This document shows positions 1-12,111 of a DNA stretch of 64,000 bases, piece by piece. Position numbers and translations under genes: made by a program. Each line of letters opens with the position of its first letter. Position 1 is the stretch's first letter. Source of the stretch: Achatina immaculata (Eukaryota; Mollusca; Gastropoda; Stylommatophora; Achatinidae); NCBI GenBank assembly GCA_009760885.1, contig CM019692.1, positions 52,698,355 through 52,762,354 on the forward strand, written 5' to 3'. Below the pieces are notes generated by a model. The model saw only the letters and a list, made by a program, of their open reading frames with translations. It was not told the DNA's origin and did no database searches.

Positions 1-631
1 CCCTGTTCCTCTTTTCAAACCTAATAATGCAAACGAAGATGCCTTAAAGCGCTAGCGGCACAGGTACCCATCCCTCGTTTATGCTGTAAAAACCTTATGT
101 ATAAGAACGTACGGTACATCATATTAAAATAGATTCTCGTTGCTCAGCGATGAGATTGATTGTTATATTCCGACACTAGCTTTGGTACTCTAAAAAAATG
201 AGACTGATTTTAACGAATACATTTTCAATAATACTCTTTTACCCTTGCATTCTCACTTTATCTGCCTCTGTGTGTGTGTGTGTCTCTCTCTCTCTCTTTC
301 TCTGCCTCACTCTCTCTTATGCTTTACTCTGCTGTGACTCGCAGGTATTCAATTCTTCACACTAGTGTTAGGTATCACATTTGTTAGGTATCACATTTTT
401 TTAGGTATCACATTTTACAACAGTAGTAACTGGGAAATGCTGACTCCTTTACTCCCTCCCTGAGAAGCCAGTACAACACAGTTCAGCAACACCTGCGCTT
501 AAACTTACATAAATAATGTGAAGAATAAGTAAAAAAAAAAGACTAGTAAACACAGAGATAAATGCAAGAAATGGATGACATGATCAGGTCTCTGAAAACA
601 ATAAAGACATGCTAGGCACGAAGGGCCAGGT
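1..631. other. No gene seen; short TG/TC microsatellite
   Basis: I see no convincing exon here. Around 269-320 there is a short (TG)n-(TC)n tract, and at 366-415 a short phrase ggtatcacattt is repeated three times. Confidence 0.5.
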
Positions 632-1020
632 ATGGCACGTGTGTCAACAGACATGACACGTATGTCAACAGACATGGCACGTATGTCAACAGACATGGCA
701 CGTGTGTCAACAGACATGGCACGTATGTCAACAGACATGGCACGTGTGTCAACAGACATGGCACGTATATCACCAGACATGGCACGTATGTCACCAGACA
801 TGGCACGTATGTCACTAGACATGGCACGTATGTCACCAGACATGCCACGTGTGTCACCAGACATGGCACGCGTGTCACCAGACATGGCACGCATGTCACC
901 AGACATGGCACGTGTGTCACCAGACATGGCACGTGTGTCACCAGACATGGCACGTATGTCACCAGACATGGCACGTATGTCACCAGACATGGCACGTATG
1001 TCACCAGACGTATGTCACCA
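632..1020. repeat. 21-bp minisatellite
   Basis: About 18 tandem copies of a 21-bp unit containing atggcacgtatgtca then acagac or ccagac. The left half carries the acagac variant and the right half ccagac, so variants are homogenised in blocks. The length is a multiple of three, so reading frames stay open on both strands; this is an artefact, not a gene. Confidence 0.95.
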
Positions 1021-1229
1021 GTGACTAAAAGAATGAGAGACGAATCCGTACCACGAGCAGCTTTAATGTGAATTCCACAGGGCAAAAGAAGCACAGGACG
1101 ACCAAAGAGACAGGGAGACATGTAGCAAAGGAAAAGGAAAAAGACTGACATGGGAGACAGAAGATAGCGAAGGGCAAAAGTGGGACTCTCTTGCTACCAG
1201 CAGCCTCACGTGTCTAGGCACTGAGGGGA

Positions 1230-1235
1230 CAAGAC

Positions 1236-1266
<31 letters not shown>

Positions 1267-1572
1267 CAGAGACAGAGGCAGAGACAGAGAGAGAGACAGA
1301 GAAAGACAGAGGGAGATAGACAGACAGAGAGAGATAGAGAGACAGACAGAGAGAGAGGGAGAGAGAGGGAGGCAGAGAGATAAAGACAGAGAGAGAGAGA
1401 CAGACAGAGATAGAGAGACAGACAGAGAGAGACAGAGACAGACAGACAGAGAGAGACAGAGACAAAGAGAGACAGAGAGAATCACAGAGAGAGACAGAGA
1501 GGTACAAAGAGAGAGGCAGAAAGAGACACAGAGAGAAAGAGACAGAGAGAGACAGAGAGAGAGAGAGGGGCA
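1230..1572. repeat. GA-rich (GAGACA)n low-complexity tract
   Basis: Purine-rich imperfect repeat of gagaca, gagaga and cagaca. The long antisense Leu/Ser-rich reading frames are by-products of composition. Confidence 0.95.
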
Positions 1573-1819
1573 GGGCATGGCAGGAAAAGCATACGTCTCT
1601 CACTCCAGAACAACACAGGCACCATTATTAGATCTTGCTCTACTAAACAGTTCTCAGAACAAAAATTATGCAATGTCAAAATAAAAGACAAACTAGCACA
1701 TTTCTGACCCAAGCCATATTTTTAAATGAACCTATCCCAAAGTTTGCGGTCATGCACCGCCTAAGCCTATACACGGTTCTATCCTTGATGAGTGGTTGTA
1801 CTAAGAGGGATTGGGCTAG

Positions 1820-2519
1820 TGGATAAAGTCGCCAAAGAAAGTGAACAGAAAAGCCTTACTTTGAACATCAAAAAGACAGAGACTATGGTTATATCTAAGA
1901 AACAGAATCCACCAGCATGCAGTATTAAATTAAACGGAACCATTCTAAAGCAGGTGCAGAAATTCAAATACCTTGGAGCAGTAATAACTTCAGATGGGAA
2001 ATGCAAAACAGAAATTAGGAACAGAATAGACCAAGCAAAGACTGCATTTCAGAGAATGAGAAACATATTAGCTAACACATCTTTATCAATGAATGTTAGA
2101 AAACGAGTCCTAAAATGCTATATTGAACCTATCTTGTTATATGGAAGTGAATCATGGACAATAGGCAAGTCTGCACAAAAATCATTGGAAGCAGCAGAAA
2201 TGTGGTTTATTAGAAGAATGTTGCGAATCCCCTGGACAGCAAAAATAACTAATGAAGAATGTATGAGAAGAGCTGGAGAGACAAAAAACCTTGTCAGAAA
2301 GATAAGAGAGAGACAATGTACTTTCATAGGACATGCAATTAGAAGAGGGGGCATTGAAAATATTATAACACCAGGAAAAATAGAAGGAAGAAGATCAAGA
2401 GGAAGACCAAGAGAAATGATACTGGACAGTCTGACGGGATAGTGTGAGAGGAGATCACCAACTGAACTGATGGCCAATCGGCACGGCATCTGATGATGAT
2501 GATGATGATGGAATGTAAA
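1820..2519 (+). mobile_element. LINE family A fragment, 5'-truncated (RT C-terminus)
   Basis: The open frame to about 2442 encodes the region after the catalytic core of a non-LTR reverse transcriptase: LTLNIKKTETMVISKK, then FKYLGAVITSDGK, LYGSESWTI, MWFIRRMLRIPW and the basic GRRSRGRPRE motif. After a frameshift it ends in RHGI and a (TGA)n tail near 2491-2511. GGGCTAG occurs at 1813-1819 and 2520-2526 and is a plausible 7-bp target-site duplication. RTE-like affiliation is inferred from the C-terminal motifs and the trinucleotide tail. The copy is 5'-truncated and dead. Confidence 0.85.
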
Positions 2520-2526
2520 GGGCTAG

Positions 2527-3324
2527 CTGGGACAGTCATTAGAGTAAAGGAAGAAGGTAGGCCATTGCGTCTCCGTGACAACTGTCGTGTGAGAACTGTG
2601 TACCAAGGGTTATAGACATTGTGATGTTCTGCATACGACCTGTGTTATTTAGCAAGTAACAATAAACTGAGATATAATGTAGCTTGGGCTGTTGATTCTT
2701 GCATTTCACTCGTCACAAGTGTGTGTGTGTGCGTGCGCGCGCGCGCCTTGTCATAGCAGACAATAAGGTCAGTAAGAGACCAACATTTATTATCAAAATT
2801 TAGTGGGCCGGAGCATGCAGTAAAAGATTCAACAATAAACCGAGTTTGAGATTTCAAGACACGGTGACTTGCTTACTAGCGAACGTACCAGCACACTTAC
2901 CCTAAATCGCCGCATACTTCAAGAACAAAAGACCGCCTGCGATTATATTCGGTGATTTGCCGTGTTTTTTTTTTTTCGTATCCCCGTAGAGTCTGATGAG
3001 CAAATATGTCACCACGCCATGCGTAACCAGTCTGGTATGTGTTTGATGACTGTATACGTCATCCTTGAAGCGGAACAGGCTCCCTGAAGCCCAGAGACAG
3101 TGTCATAAAAACAGCTGTCATTAAAACTTCTGACTGCTGAGAGATGCAGCTCTAATAATAAACATATGAATGTAATTTCTAGAGATAAGGTGGACTTTAG
3201 TCTGTGCTACTCTGTATACACTACTCTTCTCAGCCAGTTCAGTTACTTAAGAAAGTTCATATGTTCTGTGACCTTTCATAATGTTTTGAGCACTGCGTTC
3301 CATTACTGGAGAACATGGGTAAGA
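2527..3324. other. No gene seen
   Basis: Unique-looking sequence with a short (TG)n/(CG)n tract near 2720-2747. No exon with good splice signals was found. Confidence 0.4.
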
Positions 3325-4292
3325 TTATGTACAATGTAGTGCCTGATACTGTATGTACAATGTAGTGTCTGATATTGTATGCACAATGTAGTGCCTGATA
3401 CTGTATGTACAATGTAGTGTCTGATATTGTATGCACAATGTAGTGTCTGATACTGTATGCACAATGTAGTGCCTGATACTGTATGTATAATGTAGTGTCT
3501 GATATTGTATGCACAATGTAGTGCCTGATACTGTATGTACAATGTGGTGTCTGATACTGTATGTATAATGTAGTGTCTGATATTGTATGCACAATGTAGT
3601 GCCTGATACTGTATGTACAATGTGGTGCCTGATACTGTATGTACAATGTAGTGTCTGATACTGTATGTACAATGTAGTGTCTGATACTGTATGCACAATG
3701 TAGTGCCTGATACTGTATGTACAATGTAGTGCCTGATACTGTATGTATAATGTAGTGTCTGATACTGTATGCACAATGTAGTGTCTGATACTGTATGTAC
3801 AATGTAGTGTCTGATACTGTATGCACAATGTAGTGCCTGATACTGTATGTACAATGTGGTGTCTGATACTGTATGCACAATGTGGTGCCTGATACTGTAT
3901 GTACAATGTAGTGTCTGATACTGTATGCACAATGTAGTGTCTGATACTGTATGCACAATGTAGTGTCTGATACTGTATGCACAATGTAGTGTCTGATACT
4001 GTATGCACAATGTAGTGTCTGAAACTGTATGTTCAATGTAATGTCTGATATTGTATGTACAATGTAGTGTCTGATACTGTATGTTCAATGTAATGTATGA
4101 TACTGTATGCACAATGTAGTGTCTGATACTGTATGCACAATGTGGTGTCTGATACTGTATGTACAATGTAATGTCTGACACTGTATGTTCAATGTAATGT
4201 AATGATACTGTATGTACAATGTAGTGTCTGATACTGTATGTACAATGTGGTATCTGATACTGTATGTACAATGTAGTGTCCGTTACTGTATG
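3325..4292. repeat. 26-bp minisatellite, first block
   Basis: About 37 copies of a 26-bp unit reading tgatactgtatgtacaatg then tagtgtc. A one-base variant (tgtacaat or tgcacaat) alternates along the array. All three antisense frames stay open because 26 is not a multiple of three and the unit has no stop in that direction; I do not regard them as coding. Confidence 0.95.
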
Positions 4293-5704
4293 CAAGGACA
4301 ACCAACATTAAGAAGCCAGCGAGGTCAGGTTACACATCACTGACCCTGATAGTAAAAAAAAAGGCTGGAAACTCTGTTCTCAGGGGTAAAATTACCTGTC
4401 AGAGAACCTTTTTTTCCAAAGAACTGTGTTTTAACAATCTCTAGAATGTTATACTTCTGTGTGACAGTTATAAGGCTGTGTTGTTGTTTTTTCTTCATTC
4501 TTCATTTGACGCACCGAATTCAAGAAAAAAGGTCAGGAATGTAACGTGAATTATTATTCAATTTTGAAAGTTGACACAAGCGATAAATCATATATTATTA
4601 CATACAAGCATTCCTAACTAAGAGCACTTTACTCGGGTACAAATTAAAGGACGGGATGACAGACTGGCACTTTAAATAGCTGTTTTCCAGTGTTACCTAG
4701 ATCTTGTATAAATGTTGAGAATGCTCAAGTTTACCTCAGGAACACTGCTAACATAACCGCAAATAAGGAGGCATCTTTCGTAAGCCTGTGTTCTGTTCTG
4801 GCCCATCACTCCGCGAGATGAGATACACGTCAGCGAAGAGGCCCCCAAAAAAGTAGTTCGCTATGCGTATACTCTTCCTGTCTTAGCTACCCAAGTTGTG
4901 AGTGCGGATGTTTATTCTGGACTTCCGGCATGTTAGTCGCGTCATCACCTTGTTACTGGGATTTATAGCAAACAAACGTTCATAAATGCCATGAGGATGG
5001 GGCCCCCACGCGTGCTGTAACTTCCACAAGGAAACCATGGGGGGCTGCTTCGTATAACAGGTTCACAACGGCTTCATTGCTTTCTAATTCTTAAACAAGT
5101 TTGTTCCGTTATTAGGTATTTATATTTTAAAATTACAATGAATGCTAAAAATAGGTTTTGCTTTACTTCGTCGTAGAAACGAGGTACCTGGTTCTTCCTC
5201 ACTCTTTTAATCAAGTTATTCTCTAAATCAGTGACTTTCAACGTCTAAATCAGTGACTTTCAACGTCTAAATCATTGACTCTCAACGTCTAAATCAGTGA
5301 CTCTCAACGTCTAAATCTGTGACTCTCAACGTCTAAATCTGTGACTCCCAACATCTAAATCTGTGAGTCTCAACCTCTAAATCTGTGATTCTCTAAATCT
5401 GTGACTCCCAACGGAGGGGCAGGTGACTCTCAGGGGAAGGATTTTCAAGTCCAGCGGAGGGGAAAAAAGAAGAAGGGAGGGAGGAAGGGAGGATTTAGGA
5501 TGTAAAAGAATGTTTGATGATAAAAACCCTTTCTGGACTATCGTTTAGAATATGTTGGGGAGGATTCGGAAAAGGGGGTTGGGGGGGGGGGGTGGAGGGA
5601 AACCTGGGTTGAAAAGGGAAGACTGGTGCCTGGGATGTTGAGAAATTATGTACTCTACACTCTCATAAACTTTTAAAAAAAGCAAAAAAGATGATTAGGT
5701 GTGG
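3856..5704. repeat. Tandem duplication 1, left unit (~1.85 kb)
   Basis: This segment recurs at about 5701-7558 with an offset of 1845 bp at its left end and 1854 bp at its right end. The few differences are small indels and substitutions, such as one extra T near 6442 and 11 bases more in the 22-bp array of the second copy. The left breakpoint is inside the 26-bp minisatellite. TGTGG is shared by both breakpoints, giving 5 bp of microhomology. Confidence 0.9.
5228..5411. repeat. 22-bp minisatellite
   Basis: About 8 copies of a unit built from gtgactctcaacgtctaaatc plus one base. It recurs at 7073-7264 inside the duplicated segment, where it is about half a unit longer. Confidence 0.92.
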
Positions 5705-7558
5705 TGCCTGATACTGTATGTACAATGTAGTGTCTTATACTGTATGTACAATGTAGTGTCTGATACTGTATGCTCAATGTAGTATATGATACTGTATGTA
5801 CAATGTAGTGTCTGATACTGTATGCACAATGTAGTGTCTGATACTGTATGCACAATGTAGTGTCTGAAACTGTATGTTCAATGTAATGTCTGATATTGTA
5901 TGTACAATGTAGTGTCTGATACTGTATGTTCAATGTAATGTATGATACTGTATGCACAATGTAGTGTCTGATACTGTATGCACAATGTGGTGTCTGATAC
6001 TGTATGTACAATGTAATGTCTGACACTGTATGTTCAATGTAATGTAATGATACTGTATGTACAATGTAGTGTCTGATACTGTATGTACAATGTGGTATCT
6101 GATACTGTATGTACAATGTAGTGTCCGTTACTGTATGCAAGGACAACCAACATTAAGAAGCCAGCGAGGTCAGGTTACACATCACTGACCCTGATAGTAA
6201 AAAAAAAGGCTGGAAACTCTGTTCTCAGGGGTAAAATTACCTGTCAGAGAACCTTTTTTTCCAAAGAACTGTGTTTTAACAATCTCTAGAATGTTATACT
6301 TCTGTGTGACAGTTATAAGGCTGTGTTGTTGTTTTTTCTTCATTCTTCATTTGACGCACCGAATTCAAGAAAAAAGGTCAGGAATGTAACGTGAATTATT
6401 ATTCAATTTTGAAAGTTGACACAAGCGATAAATCATATATTATTTACATACAAGCATTCCTAACTAAGAGCACTTTACTCGGGTACAAATTAAAGGACGG
6501 GATGACAGACTGGCACTTTAAATAGCTGTTTTCCAGTGTTACCTAGATCTTGTATAAATGTTGAGAATGCTCAAGTTTACCTCAGGAACACTGCTAACAT
6601 AACCGCAAATAAGGAGGCATCTTTCGTAAGCCTGTGTTCTGTTCTGGCCCATCACTCCGCGAGATGAGATACACGTCAGCGAAGAGGCCCCCAAAAAAGT
6701 AGTTCGCTATGCGTATACTCTTCCTGTCTTAGCTACCCAAGTTGTGAGTGCGGATGTTTATTCTGGACTTCCGGCATGTTAGTCGCGTCATCACCTTGTT
6801 ACTGGGATTTATAGCAAACAAACGTTCATAAATGCCATGAGGATGGGGCCCCCACGCGTGCTGTAACTTCCACAAGGAAACCATGGGGGGCTGCTTCGTA
6901 TAACAGGTTCACAACGGCTTCATTGCTTTCTAATTCTTAAACAAGTTTGTTCCGTTATTAGGTATTTATATTTTAAAATTACAATGAATGCTAAAAATAG
7001 GTTTTGCTTTACTTCGTCGTAGAAACGAGGTACCTGGTTCTTCCTCACTCTTTTAATCAAGTTATTCTCTAAATCAGTGACTCTCAACGTCTAAATCAGT
7101 GACTTTCAACGTCTAAATCATTGACTCTCAACGTCTAAATCAGTGACTCTCAACGTCTAAATCTGTGACTCTCAACGTCTAAATCTGTGACTCCCAACAT
7201 CTAAATCTGTGAGTCTCAACCTCTAAATCTGTGATTCTCAAAGTCTAAATCTGTGACTCCCAACGGAGGGGCAGGTGACTCTCAGGGGAAGGATTTTCAA
7301 GTCCAGCGGAGGGGAAAAAAGAAGAAGGGAGGGAGGAAGGGAGGATTTAGGATGTAAAAGAATGTTTGATGATAAAAACCCTTTCTGGACTATCGTTTAG
7401 AATATGTTGGGGAGGATTCGGAAAAGGGGGTGGGGGTGGGGGGGGGTGGAGGGAAACCTGGGTTGAAAAGGGAAGACTGGTGCCTGGGATGTTGAGAAAT
7501 TATGTACTCTACACTCTCATAAACTTTTAAAAAAAGCAAAAAAGATGATTAGGTGTGG
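5701..7558. repeat. Tandem duplication 1, right unit
   Basis: Near-identical copy of the preceding segment. It begins in the 26-bp minisatellite (to about 6140), runs through non-repetitive DNA without a visible gene, then a 22-bp minisatellite, a purine tract and a poly-G run. It could be a real recent duplication or two haplotypes retained in the assembly. Confidence 0.9.
7073..7264. repeat. 22-bp minisatellite, duplicated copy
   Basis: Second copy of the array at 5228-5411, carried by tandem duplication 1. Confidence 0.92.
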
Positions 7559-7758
7559 ATCTGCAATAGAGGTTAATGTTGTCGTGCCTAAAGCAAACAT
7601 TAACTTTGAACTCTCTGTGGGTCTTCACCTCTCGGCCGGAAAAAAATCACCGGTAAATTACGTCATTTCCTGTTTGGTTGCAGTGAGAAACTTTACTGAC
7701 ATTCTTGCACCAGGAAACTTTTGTCGTGGGATGTTTCAAATATCATAAGGAGAGACAA

Positions 7759-7806
7759 GTGTTCAAAATAAACCGGCACTGGATGATGATGATGATGATG
7801 ATGAAT
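7759..7806 (+). repeat. (GAT)n tract, possible LINE 3' tail
   Basis: The phrase cggcactggatgatgatg followed by (ATG)n resembles the 3' end of LINE family A (cggcacggcatc plus TGA repeats at 2478-2511). It could be a minimal 3' scrap of such an element or an ordinary microsatellite. Confidence 0.45.
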
Positions 7807-7879
7807 AACCACCCGGTCTTGAGATTCTTGTGAATAAAACACGTTTCGCTCAAATAACTCTCTGTGACACTCTGTAGCA

Positions 7880-8428
7880 GACTCTGTTTACACGCAATCT
7901 GTGTACATGGCCCCACTTGTGTACAATATGTTTACATGCAGTCTGTGTACATGGTACCACTTGTGTACAATATGTTTACATGCAGTCTGTGTACATGGCC
8001 CCATTTGTGTACAATCTCTTTACATGCAGTCTGCGTGTACATGGCCCCACTTGTGTACAATCTGTTTACACCCAGTCTGTGTACATGGCCCCACTTGTGT
8101 ACCATCTGTTTACACGCAGTCTGTGTGTACATGGCCCCACTTGTGTACCATCTGTTTACACGCAGTCTGTGTGTACATGGCCCCACTTGTGTACCATCTG
8201 TTTACACGCAGTCTGTGTGTACATGGCCCCACTTGTGTACAATCTCTTTACACGCAGTCTGTGTGTACATGGCCCCACTTGTGTACAATTTGTTTACACG
8301 CAGTCTGTGTGTACATGGCCCCACTTGTGTACAATTTGTTTACACGCAGTCTGTGTGTACATGGCCCCACTTGTGTACAATTTGTTTACACGCAGTCTGT
8401 GTGTACATGGCCCCACTTGTGTACAATC
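7880..8428. repeat. 44-46 bp minisatellite
   Basis: About 12 copies of a unit containing gtacatggccccacttgtg, then tttacacgcagtctgt. Left units are 44 bp and right units 46 bp because of an extra GT. The open frames in all three forward phases are repeat artefacts. Confidence 0.95.
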
Positions 8429-8494
8429 TTTTCCCAACACACAACTTTCCAGACCTTTATAGCTAATAAGTCTTCATGAGGAGAAATTCTTATT

Positions 8495-9185
8495 CGCTTC
8501 TGCTTCTTCTTCTTCGTCTTCTTCTTCCGTAGCACTGGAACTGTCAACTAGTATTCTCTGCAGGCAATGAGGTTATTGTGTTGAGGCACAGCATTGCGTC
8601 GGCTAGGGAGTGGGTTACCGTGACCTTTTTTTCAGTTCGTGGGTGGAGCAAAAAGGAAGGGGTGAGCAGTGCTTCTTTGCCAAACACCACCACACGACCA
8701 TGAAGACTATAGCGACCCCCTGTCTTGTTAGACAGGCTAGACCTGTTAATGGGGGTACCAACGGAGAGGTGGGACAGGGTCTTGGTCAGCTATAGGCTTA
8801 CAAACCCTGACTGACTCGCGCATGTCAGCTATAGGCTTACAAACCCTGACTTGTGCATGTCAGCTATAGGCTTACAAACCCTGACTCTTGCATGTCAGCT
8901 ATAGGCTTACAAACCCTGACTCGTGCATGTCAGCTATAGGCATGCCAAGCTTGATTCTTGCATGTCAGCTGTAAGCTTGTCAACCTTGACTCGTGCATGT
9001 CAGCCATAGGCTTGTCAACCCTGACGCTAGCATGTCAGCTATAGACTTGTCAACCCTGACGCTAGCATGTCAGCTATAGACTTGTCAACCCTGACTCTTA
9101 CATGTCAGCTATAGGCTTGTCAACCCTGACGCTAGCATGTCAGCTGTGGGATACTGACTGCCTGATAGAATAGCTTCTTCGTGCA
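8495..9185 (+). mobile_element. Dispersed SINE-like repeat with internal minisatellite, copy A
   Basis: This is one of five copies of a non-coding dispersed repeat (others at 10324, 21360 minus, 30945 minus and 36530). In order it has a (CTT)n stretch (8498-8530), a head around 8575-8785 containing gcacagcattgcgtcgg and gagtgggttaccgtgacc, an array of about ten 35-bp units (8786-9150), and a tail containing tactgactgcctgatag. The head and tail align with copies that have only one internal unit, so the array is an expansion inside the element. Tail-to-tail comparison gives the approximate end. Class is uncertain; the layout resembles non-autonomous elements with core tandem repeats known from molluscs. 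Confidence 0.75.
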
Positions 9186-10323
9186 CCTTATTTTCTTTAC
9201 ACTTGAGACAAAAGAAATCAGACAACATTTCAGTTATCATTGCATTATACCCAAGGACAATGTTGACCATCTTGGCAACAGATTTCAATGGGGAGGGGGC
9301 GGGTTGGGTTTATAGATTAAAATAAACTTTAGCCTAGATCGCAAAATAACCTCTGATCGGCTCTGGTTATGGTTACGACTCTTACACCTCGCCCGACTCG
9401 AACGCTTTTTCCAAACCATTTATCTGACAGAAACTCTCAAAAACTTTCTTCTTCACAATAAACTCGTTTTTTTTTTGTTAAGCATACTTCGTGCTCCTAA
9501 TCTCCTAGAACAAATCAGCTTTGAAGTGTATTTATATCTCTTTCATTCGTCACAAGTTAACTCTAAAATGTCCTGGATGTCATTTCCCTATTCTGTCTTA
9601 CCAGACTGTCACTGTTAAAGAAACAACATCAAGAGAGAGTAAGAAGTTCGTTGCGTGCAATGAGATACCAAATCAAGAATTAAAAAAAAAAAAACAGAGG
9701 TTTTATTTTCCATGTCGTCTTGTATTCATAATCTTCCAACTTTTTTTTTTAATCTACAATGAACTCAGAGTAACATAAAACACGCAGATATATTGTATCC
9801 TCATACATAATCATGGCTGGGACATAAGATTCGAAACTAAATTTCCACAAATAAATCTCTTAAATTCACCATTTACCCCCGCCCGTAAATCCACTTCGTT
9901 TCCGCAATTAAACCAAGGGACGTAATCACTAGATGATCTACAGATTGGATTCCCCGCGGCCCGCCGTATTTCTGGAGTCTCTAACGGCTGGCGCCTGCCT
10001 CTTAGATGTCATGGGAATATATCTTGGTTTTCCAAGACAAATTTCTCTCGCTTGCTCCAGACGAAGCAGCCGTACTGAAGTAACCTCAGATTCAACATCA
10101 CACAAGTGCTATTACCTCCCTTTTAAATGCTATAAAAATGAAATTAACTGCCTTGAATCATCCTGGGAATAATCTAATTTTAAATTATTGACGTTTAATT
10201 TTCCTCGTTTTTCTTCTGTCACTCTGTTTTCGTTTCGTCAGTTCCAGGGTTGTCTTTATTTACGTGAAACGTGAACGGGATACGGGTAAACAGAGAGGCA
10301 GTACCACGGCTGTTGCTTTGAAG
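8585..10323. repeat. Tandem duplication 2, left unit (1.74 kb)
   Basis: This segment is repeated almost exactly at 10324-12062 (offset 1737-1740 bp). I saw only a few substitutions and a length change in a T-run. The left breakpoint lies inside dispersed repeat copy A. The junction shows about 2 bp of microhomology (GC). Apart from the repeat, 9190-10320 holds no gene that I can support. Confidence 0.93.
8786..9150. repeat. 35-bp internal minisatellite of copy A
   Basis: Units read catgtcagctataggctt then acaaaccctgactcgtg, with later units carrying gtcaaccctgacgctag. The same unit, at 34 bp, forms the array at 30985-31398 on the opposite strand. Confidence 0.93.
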
Positions 10324-10925
10324 CACAGCATTGCGTCGGCTAGGGAGTGGGTTACCGTGACCTTTTTTTCAGTTCGTGGGTGGAGCAAAAAGGAAGGGGT
10401 GAGCAGTGCTTCTTTGCCAAACACCACCACACGACCATGAAGACTATAGCGACCCCCTGTCTTGTTAGACAGGCTAGACCTGTTAATGGGGGTACCAACG
10501 GAGAGGTGGGACAGGGTCTTGGTCAGCTATAGGCTTACAAACCCTGACTGACTCGCGCATGTCAGCTGTAGGCTTACAAACCCTGACTTGTGCATGTCAG
10601 CTATAGGCTTACAAACCCTGACTCTTGCATGTCAGCTATAGGCTTACAAACCCTGACTCGTGCATGTCAGCTATAGGCATGCCAAGCTTGATTCTTGCAT
10701 GTCAGCTGTAAGCTTGTCAACCTTGACTCGTGCATGTCAGCCATAGGCTTGTCAACCCTGACGCTAGCATGTCAGCTATAGACTTGTCAACCCTGACGCT
10801 AGCATGTCAGCTATAGACTTGTCAACCCTGACTCTTACATGTCAGCTATAGGCTTGTCAACCCTGACGCTAGCATGTCAGCTGTGGGATACTGACTGCCT
10901 GATAGAATAGCTTCTTCGTGCACCT
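10324..10925 (+). mobile_element. Dispersed SINE-like repeat with internal minisatellite, copy B
   Basis: Copy of element A created by tandem duplication 2, not by transposition. It lacks the first ~90 bp (CTT tract and start of head) because the duplication breakpoint lies inside the element. The 35-bp array occupies about 10525-10888. Confidence 0.75.
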
Positions 10926-12062
10926 TATTTTCTTTACACTTGAGACAAAAGAAATCAGACAACATTTCAGTTATCATTGCATTATACCCAAGGACAATGT
11001 TGACCATCTTGGCAGCAGATTTCAATGGGGAGGGGGCGGGTTGGGTTTATAGATTAAAATAAACTTTAGCCTAGATCGCAAAATAACCTCTGATCGGCTC
11101 TGGTTATGGTTACGACTCTTACACCTCGCCCGACTCGAACGCTTTTTCCAAACCATTTATCTGACAGAAACTCTCAAAAACTTTCTTCTTCACAATAAAC
11201 TCGTTTTTTTTTTTTTGTTAAGCATACTTCGTGCTCCTAATCTCCTAGAACAAATCAGCTTTGAAGTGTATTTATATCTCTTTCATTCGTCACAAGTTAA
11301 CTCTAAAATGTCCTGGATGTCATTTCCCTATTCTGTCTTACCAGACTGTCACTGTTAAAGAAACAACATCAAGAGAGAGTAAGAAGTTCGTTGCGTGCAA
11401 TGAGATACCAAATCAAGAATTAAAAAAAAAAAAACAGAGGTTTTATTTTCCATGTCGTCTTGTATTCATAATCTTCCAACTTTTTTTTTTAATCTACAAT
11501 GAACTCAGAGTAACATAAAACACGCAGATATATTGTATCCTCATACATAATCATGGCTGGGACATAAGATTCGAAACTAAATTTCCACAAATAAATCTCT
11601 TAAATTCACCATTTACCCCCGCCCGTAAATCCACTTCGTTTCCGCAATTAAACCAAGGGACGTAATCACTAGATGATCTACAGATTGGATTCCCCGCGGC
11701 CCGCCGTATTTCTGGAGTCTCTAACGGCTGGCGCCTGCCTCTTAGATGTCATGGGAATATATCTTGGTTTTCCAAGACAAATTTCTCTCGCTTGCTCCAG
11801 ACGAAGCAGCCGTACTGAAGTAACCTCAGATTCAACATCACACAAGTGCTATTACCTCCCTTTTAAATGCTATAAAAATGAAATTAACTGCCTTGAATCA
11901 TCCTGGGAATAATCTAATTTTAAATTATTGACGTTTAATTTTCCTCGTTTTTCTTCTGTCACTCTGTTTTCGTTTCGTCAGTTCCAGGGTTGTCTTTATT
12001 TACGTGAAACGTGAACGGGATACGGGTAAACAGAGAGGCAGTACCACGGCTGTTGCTTTGAA
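10324..12062. repeat. Tandem duplication 2, right unit
   Basis: Near-identical second unit. It starts with a head-truncated dispersed repeat (copy B) and ends at gttgctttgaag. The 61-, 85- and 79-codon open frames occur identically in both units and have no family resemblance; I leave them out as genes. Confidence 0.93.
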
Positions 12063-12111
12063 GCCATGTCAGCACGTGAAGGCTGATACTTTTTAGACTT
12101 GTTTGTTTGTG

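Noticed and set aside
505..1151. Long repetitive frames on both strands
   Set aside because: They follow from a 21-bp repeat without stops; both strands are open at once and no splice or start context supports them.
3257..6146. Long antisense frames of a 26-residue repeat
   Set aside because: All three frames of a 26-bp minisatellite are open; composition explains them.
8610..11912. Frames of 61, 85 and 79 codons found twice
   Set aside because: Their identity reflects the recent tandem duplication, not selection; no family or splice support.
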